A model generated the notes under the pieces. The model did no database searches. It was not told the DNA's origin and saw only the letters and a list, made by a program, of their open reading frames with translations. Shown in pieces: positions 61,339 to 64,000 of a stretch of DNA of 64,000 bases. Source of the DNA: Sneathiella litorea (GTDB taxonomy: Bacteria; Pseudomonadota; Alphaproteobacteria; Sneathiellales; Sneathiellaceae). The translations under genes and the position numbers were made by a program. Numbering within the stretch: the stretch's first letter is position 1; each line of letters opens with the position of its first letter. The stretch is taken from the NCBI RefSeq assembly GCF_009882915.1, contig NZ_WTUW01000001.1:1228872-1292871 (forward strand), written 5' to 3'.

Positions 61339-62103
61339 ATGGTTAGTCCTTCAGCTATGATAGATGATGAACAAAACGGGCCTGCTTTCTACCTCATTCC
61401 AACGCCAATCGGGAATCTTGAGGACATATCGTTGCGGGCTTTACGCATTTTGCAGTCTGTTGACGCACTGGCGTGTGAGGATACTCGCCATACCCGGAAA
61501 ATTTTTGAACGTCATTCCCTAAGCAGTCCGCCTATTATCTTCGCCTGTCACGCCCATAATGAAGATCGGGCCGTGGGGCGCATATTATCTTTGCTTCACG
61601 AAGGTAAGTCTGTCGGTCTTACGTCCGATGCCGGTGCCCCTGGAATCAGTGATCCGGGTCAACGTGCAGCCGCTGCCGTAATTGACGCGGGTTATCAGGT
61701 TGTCTCCTTGCCAGGGGCGAGTGCGGTTATTACTGCCCTTACTGTTTCAGGACTGCCAATCCCGGCATTTTCCTTTTTAGGCTTTTTACCGCGTCGTCCG
61801 GGGCGCCAGCGAAAATTATTCAGCGCGTTCGCAGAGGCGCCAACGGCACTGGTGTTTTTCGAATCTCCCTTTCGTGTCGGTAAAATATTGAAAATCGCAT
61901 GCGAAACGCTGGGCGACCGTCCTGCCGCAGTTTGTATTGAACTCACCAAAAAATTCGAAAATATTCATCGCGGCCGATTGCCTGACCTCGCAGATCAATT
62001 TTCTGAACAGAAAATCAAGGGTGAAGTGACGATTGTAATTGGCCCTCCATCACGTGATGATGGTGAGGAGAGCGACCCGGCCGGTCCTGCCATTTTCCCC
62101 TAA
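61339..62103 (+). CDS. rsmI: 16S rRNA (cytidine(1402)-2'-O)-methyltransferase RsmI
   Basis: The 254-residue SAM enzyme modifies C1402 of 16S rRNA. It shows FYLIPTPIGNLEDISLRALR, LACEDTRHTRKIFERHSLSS, VGLTSDAGAPGISDPGQRAA and LPGASAVITALTVSGLPIPA, all family signatures. The start is not clear: ATG 61339 and ATG 61357 are in frame with poor ribosome sites; GTG 61312 is also open. The 195 bp before it show no gene; GACC/GGTC hairpins there are weak. Confidence 0.93.
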   Translation: MVSPSAMIDDEQNGPAFYLIPTPIGNLEDISLRALRILQSVDALACEDTRHTRKIFERHSLSSPPIIFACHAHNEDRAVGRILSLLHEGKSVGLTSDAGAPGISDPGQRAAAAVIDAGYQVVSLPGASAVITALTVSGLPIPAFSFLGFLPRRPGRQRKLFSAFAEAPTALVFFESPFRVGKILKIACETLGDRPAAVCIELTKKFENIHRGRLPDLADQFSEQKIKGEVTIVIGPPSRDDGEESDPAGPAIFP

Positions 62104-62218
62104 GTACTTCATTTTTGCGGTTATATTTGAGTTTACTCGGCCCTTCTGGTAAATTAGAAAGTTCGAAAATACATTTTCTTACCGGATATCTTTCCGGCAT
62201 CCCAGAAGGAGGAACCCT

Positions 62219-62650
62219 ATGAATGTGGCAAGTATCCTGAAGGTAAAGGGAAACGATGTGATAACCGCGTCTCCCTCTGACAGTATTGCGGCAGTGTCGC
62301 AGGTCTTGGGGGAGAAACGGATTGGCGCGGTTTTGGTTGTGGATACGTCGCAAAAACTATGCGGTGTGCTGTCCGAACGGGATATTGTGCGGGGTCTCTC
62401 GGAAGCTGGGGAGGGGTGTCTTGATCTTCGGGCTACAGATCTCATGACGTCCGATCTCGTGACTACCAGCCCTTCCGAAACGATTGATAATGTGATGGCA
62501 TTGATGACGGAAAAGCGAATCCGCCATTTGCCTGTGCTGGAAGACGGTAAGCTTGCCGGATTTATTTCGATCGGGGACGTGGTGAAATGCCGGATGGATG
62601 AGGTGGAGCGCGAGGCCGCAGCCCTGCGGGACTATATCGCTACCGGTTAG
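62219..62650 (+). CDS. CBS-domain protein
   Basis: The 143-residue protein has two CBS domains: IAAVSQVLGEKRIGAVLVVD with GVLSERDIVRGLSE, and ETIDNVMALMTEKRIRHLPV with GFISIGDVVKCRMDE. Paired CBS units bind adenosine nucleotides and act as sensors. There is no fused effector domain. A strong AGGAGG lies 6 nt before ATG 62219. It converges with the patatin gene 6 bp away. Confidence 0.93.
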   Translation: MNVASILKVKGNDVITASPSDSIAAVSQVLGEKRIGAVLVVDTSQKLCGVLSERDIVRGLSEAGEGCLDLRATDLMTSDLVTTSPSETIDNVMALMTEKRIRHLPVLEDGKLAGFISIGDVVKCRMDEVEREAAALRDYIATG

Positions 62651-62656
62651 TTGGCG

Positions 62657-63565
62657 CTAAGCGAGGACATTCATTGCGTGCTTAAGGAAAGAAAGAGAGC
62701 GTTCTGTTGCGGCTTCGCCCTCGATAATCATTTCCTCTGCCTTATCAAATTCCAGCAACCCATGCCGCGCTAATCTGGGGGCTATGGTGATATCTGGCGG
62801 ATCACCAGCGAGACGTGAACGGCTCAGGCGGTCCTGAACAATATTCAGGGACGACATCATGACCCCGAAAATGCTAGGTTCTGTGCCGGACTTGTCAAAA
62901 AAGCGGTGTTTCATCAAGTTGAGTGGTGACCGGGAATGAAACAGGCGCGATTTCTTGCCGTTATCATCGACGACAAAATCTGTTTCATTTTCGCCGATAT
63001 TGGTCATCCCAAAGACATCTGCGTTCAGGTTGACGGCAATGACCAGCCGGGCACCCATAGCGCGGCATACAGATACCGGAACTGGATTTGTAAGCGCCCC
63101 GTCAATAAGCCAGCGTTCATCTATTTTCTGTGGAGAAAATAACCCCGGTAGCGCATATGACGCGGTTATCGCCTTTGCAAGATTGCCTTCGCGGATCCAG
63201 ATCTCGTGACCGGTGCCAAGTTCTGTTGTGATGGCGGCAAACGGAACCGGTAGTTCTTCTATTCTAGTATCGCCGAGGGTGTCTTCAAGAAGCGTGAATA
63301 ACTTGGAACCGGAAATCAGCCCGCCCCCGGTAAGACGAATATCGAGCAGACGAAAGAGGCCTGATTTGCCGAGTGATCGGGCCCAGCTTTCCAGTTCATC
63401 CAGCTTTCCGGCCAGATACATTCCACCGATCAGCGCGCCAATAGATGTACCGCAGACATAGTCGGGCTTGAAGCCTTCTTTTTCCAGTCGACGCAATACG
63501 CCGATGTGAGCCCAGCCGCGCGCAACGCCGCTCCCCAGGGCCAAGCCAATTTTTGGCCGTGACAT
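62657..63565 (-). CDS. patatin-like phospholipase (RssA/NTE family)
   Basis: The 302-residue serine lipid hydrolase has the oxyanion glycine stretch IGLALGSGVARGWAHIGVLR, the nucleophile elbow VCGTSIGALIGGMYLAG (GxSxG) and the Asp partner in DERWLIDGALTNPVPVSVCR (DGA). It may cleave lysophospholipids or acyl esters. ATG 63565 (SRPKIGLALG) is preferred; the frame to 63718 would add a poorly conserved 51-residue tail. No operon partner is seen. Confidence 0.9.
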   Translation of the reverse strand: MSRPKIGLALGSGVARGWAHIGVLRRLEKEGFKPDYVCGTSIGALIGGMYLAGKLDELESWARSLGKSGLFRLLDIRLTGGGLISGSKLFTLLEDTLGDTRIEELPVPFAAITTELGTGHEIWIREGNLAKAITASYALPGLFSPQKIDERWLIDGALTNPVPVSVCRAMGARLVIAVNLNADVFGMTNIGENETDFVVDDNGKKSRLFHSRSPLNLMKHRFFDKSGTEPSIFGVMMSSLNIVQDRLSRSRLAGDPPDITIAPRLARHGLLEFDKAEEMIIEGEAATERSLSFLKHAMNVLA

Positions 63566-63797
63566 AATCCCGTTACCTTGTGTGTTACTAATCTCTTTAT
63601 GTTTATGCCTTAACAGATAAATCTTCGTAACTCCATACTTCCGGCAATTTCTCTCAAGGGAGATTAGCCGGTTTGTCTCTGGTGCATTTAGTGTAGGGGC
63701 CAGAGGTACACTATCCATACTCGTGTATTAGATAAGAGTTGTATTAAGGGCGCGTTAAAGATATAATCAATTCTTCATTTTTTTGTAAAATTACCTG

Positions 63798-63892
63798 TTG
63801 ACGCCGTTGTCTGGTTATCTATATAAGATGGCCAGCGACGCAGTCGGATACGCCTGATGAAGGTCAGGGTTGGTTCGACGGCGTTTTTTTTG
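63798..63892 (+). ncRNA. candidate small RNA with promoter and terminator
   Basis: TTGACG (63798-63803) with an AT-rich -10 (TATATA 63820-63825 or TATAAG 63822-63827) would start near 63832. The RNA could fold as GTCG...CCTGA-TGAAGG-TCAGG...CGAC (63843-63879) and ends in GGCG plus eight T (63884-63891). No ORF of size lies here. This region, 63566-64000, shows no protein gene. I do not recognise an RNA family. Confidence 0.45.
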
Positions 63893-64000
63893 TCCCGCCC
63901 AAGCGGCTGGGTTGATTTTTTGACATTGTGGATATTATGAGAAGGGATGCCTGGGCGGCGGGGGTTGTTGAATGACGACTTTTTGTTGCAACGGGTATCT

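Overview
The window comes from the chromosome of a motile, aerobic alphaproteobacterium of moderate GC content. The lineage call rests on ChpT, CtrA, a SciP-type DUF1153 protein, a FlbD-type sigma-54 activator in the flagellar locus, TTAA-N7-TTAA CtrA boxes, and the CtrA/FliI/FliJ/chemotaxis arrangement. Rhodospirillales-, Sneathiella- or Kiloniella-like bacteria are plausible relatives, but genus cannot be fixed from this sequence alone. No IS element, prophage or CRISPR array was seen. Layout 1-10.5 kb: the N-terminal part of a LysR regulator faces the valine/propanoate genes mmsA-mmsB. Next come a decayed alpha/beta hydrolase, a DMT permease and an enoyl-CoA hydratase. Facing these is an NAD-dependent formate dehydrogenase of the two-subunit type (NuoE-NuoF-like fused beta subunit plus molybdo/tungsto alpha subunit), with a class I glutamine amidotransferase coupled to its end. 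Layout 10.3-42.3 kb is a large motility and cell-cycle block. On the + strand it holds chpT, cheA-cheW-cheY-cheB-cheR and fliI-fliJ. ctrA is on the minus strand, divergent from fliI with a full CtrA box between them. A long minus-strand operon runs fliF-fliG-fliH-fliN-motA-flbD-flhA-flhF-flhG and ends in a large FliK-like protein. sciP sits just upstream of it, and fliK-flgD-flgE runs from a sigma-54 promoter. flgK-flgL lie on the + strand behind a second, divergent sigma-54 promoter. trhO and an MmcQ/YjbR gene interrupt the block, and mnmA plus a CAU-anticodon tRNA close it. Layout 42.6-54.5 kb is lipid and aromatic catabolism: a thiolase-like/DUF35 pair, an ABM monooxygenase, two small secreted proteins, and an aerobic benzoyl-CoA (box) cluster. 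The box cluster has the shikimate-kinase-like regulator boxR, boxC and boxB on the + strand, with a divergent operon of flavodoxin, benzoate-CoA ligase-like enzyme, MFS permease and VOC protein. No boxA was found in the window. Layout 54.6-64 kb: spermidine synthesis (speD-speE), sdaA behind a tandem glycine riboswitch, a PilZ protein, and a nitronate monooxygenase-like gene behind a promoter and four 46-bp hairpin repeats. After these come bfr-bfd iron storage, a MaoC protein, rsmI, a CBS protein, a patatin and a candidate small RNA. The least explained element is the four-copy 46-bp repeat at 58502-58680. A 19-nt core is invariant, and the flanking arms differ between copies in ways that keep base pairing, so it looks like an array of RNA hairpins in a 5' leader. 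Other notable points are the glycine-riboswitch control of serine deaminase, a perfect palindrome in the boxC promoter, a hidden PspC-like small ORF overlapping the flgK promoter, and CheA linker repeats resembling the FliM CheY-docking motif.
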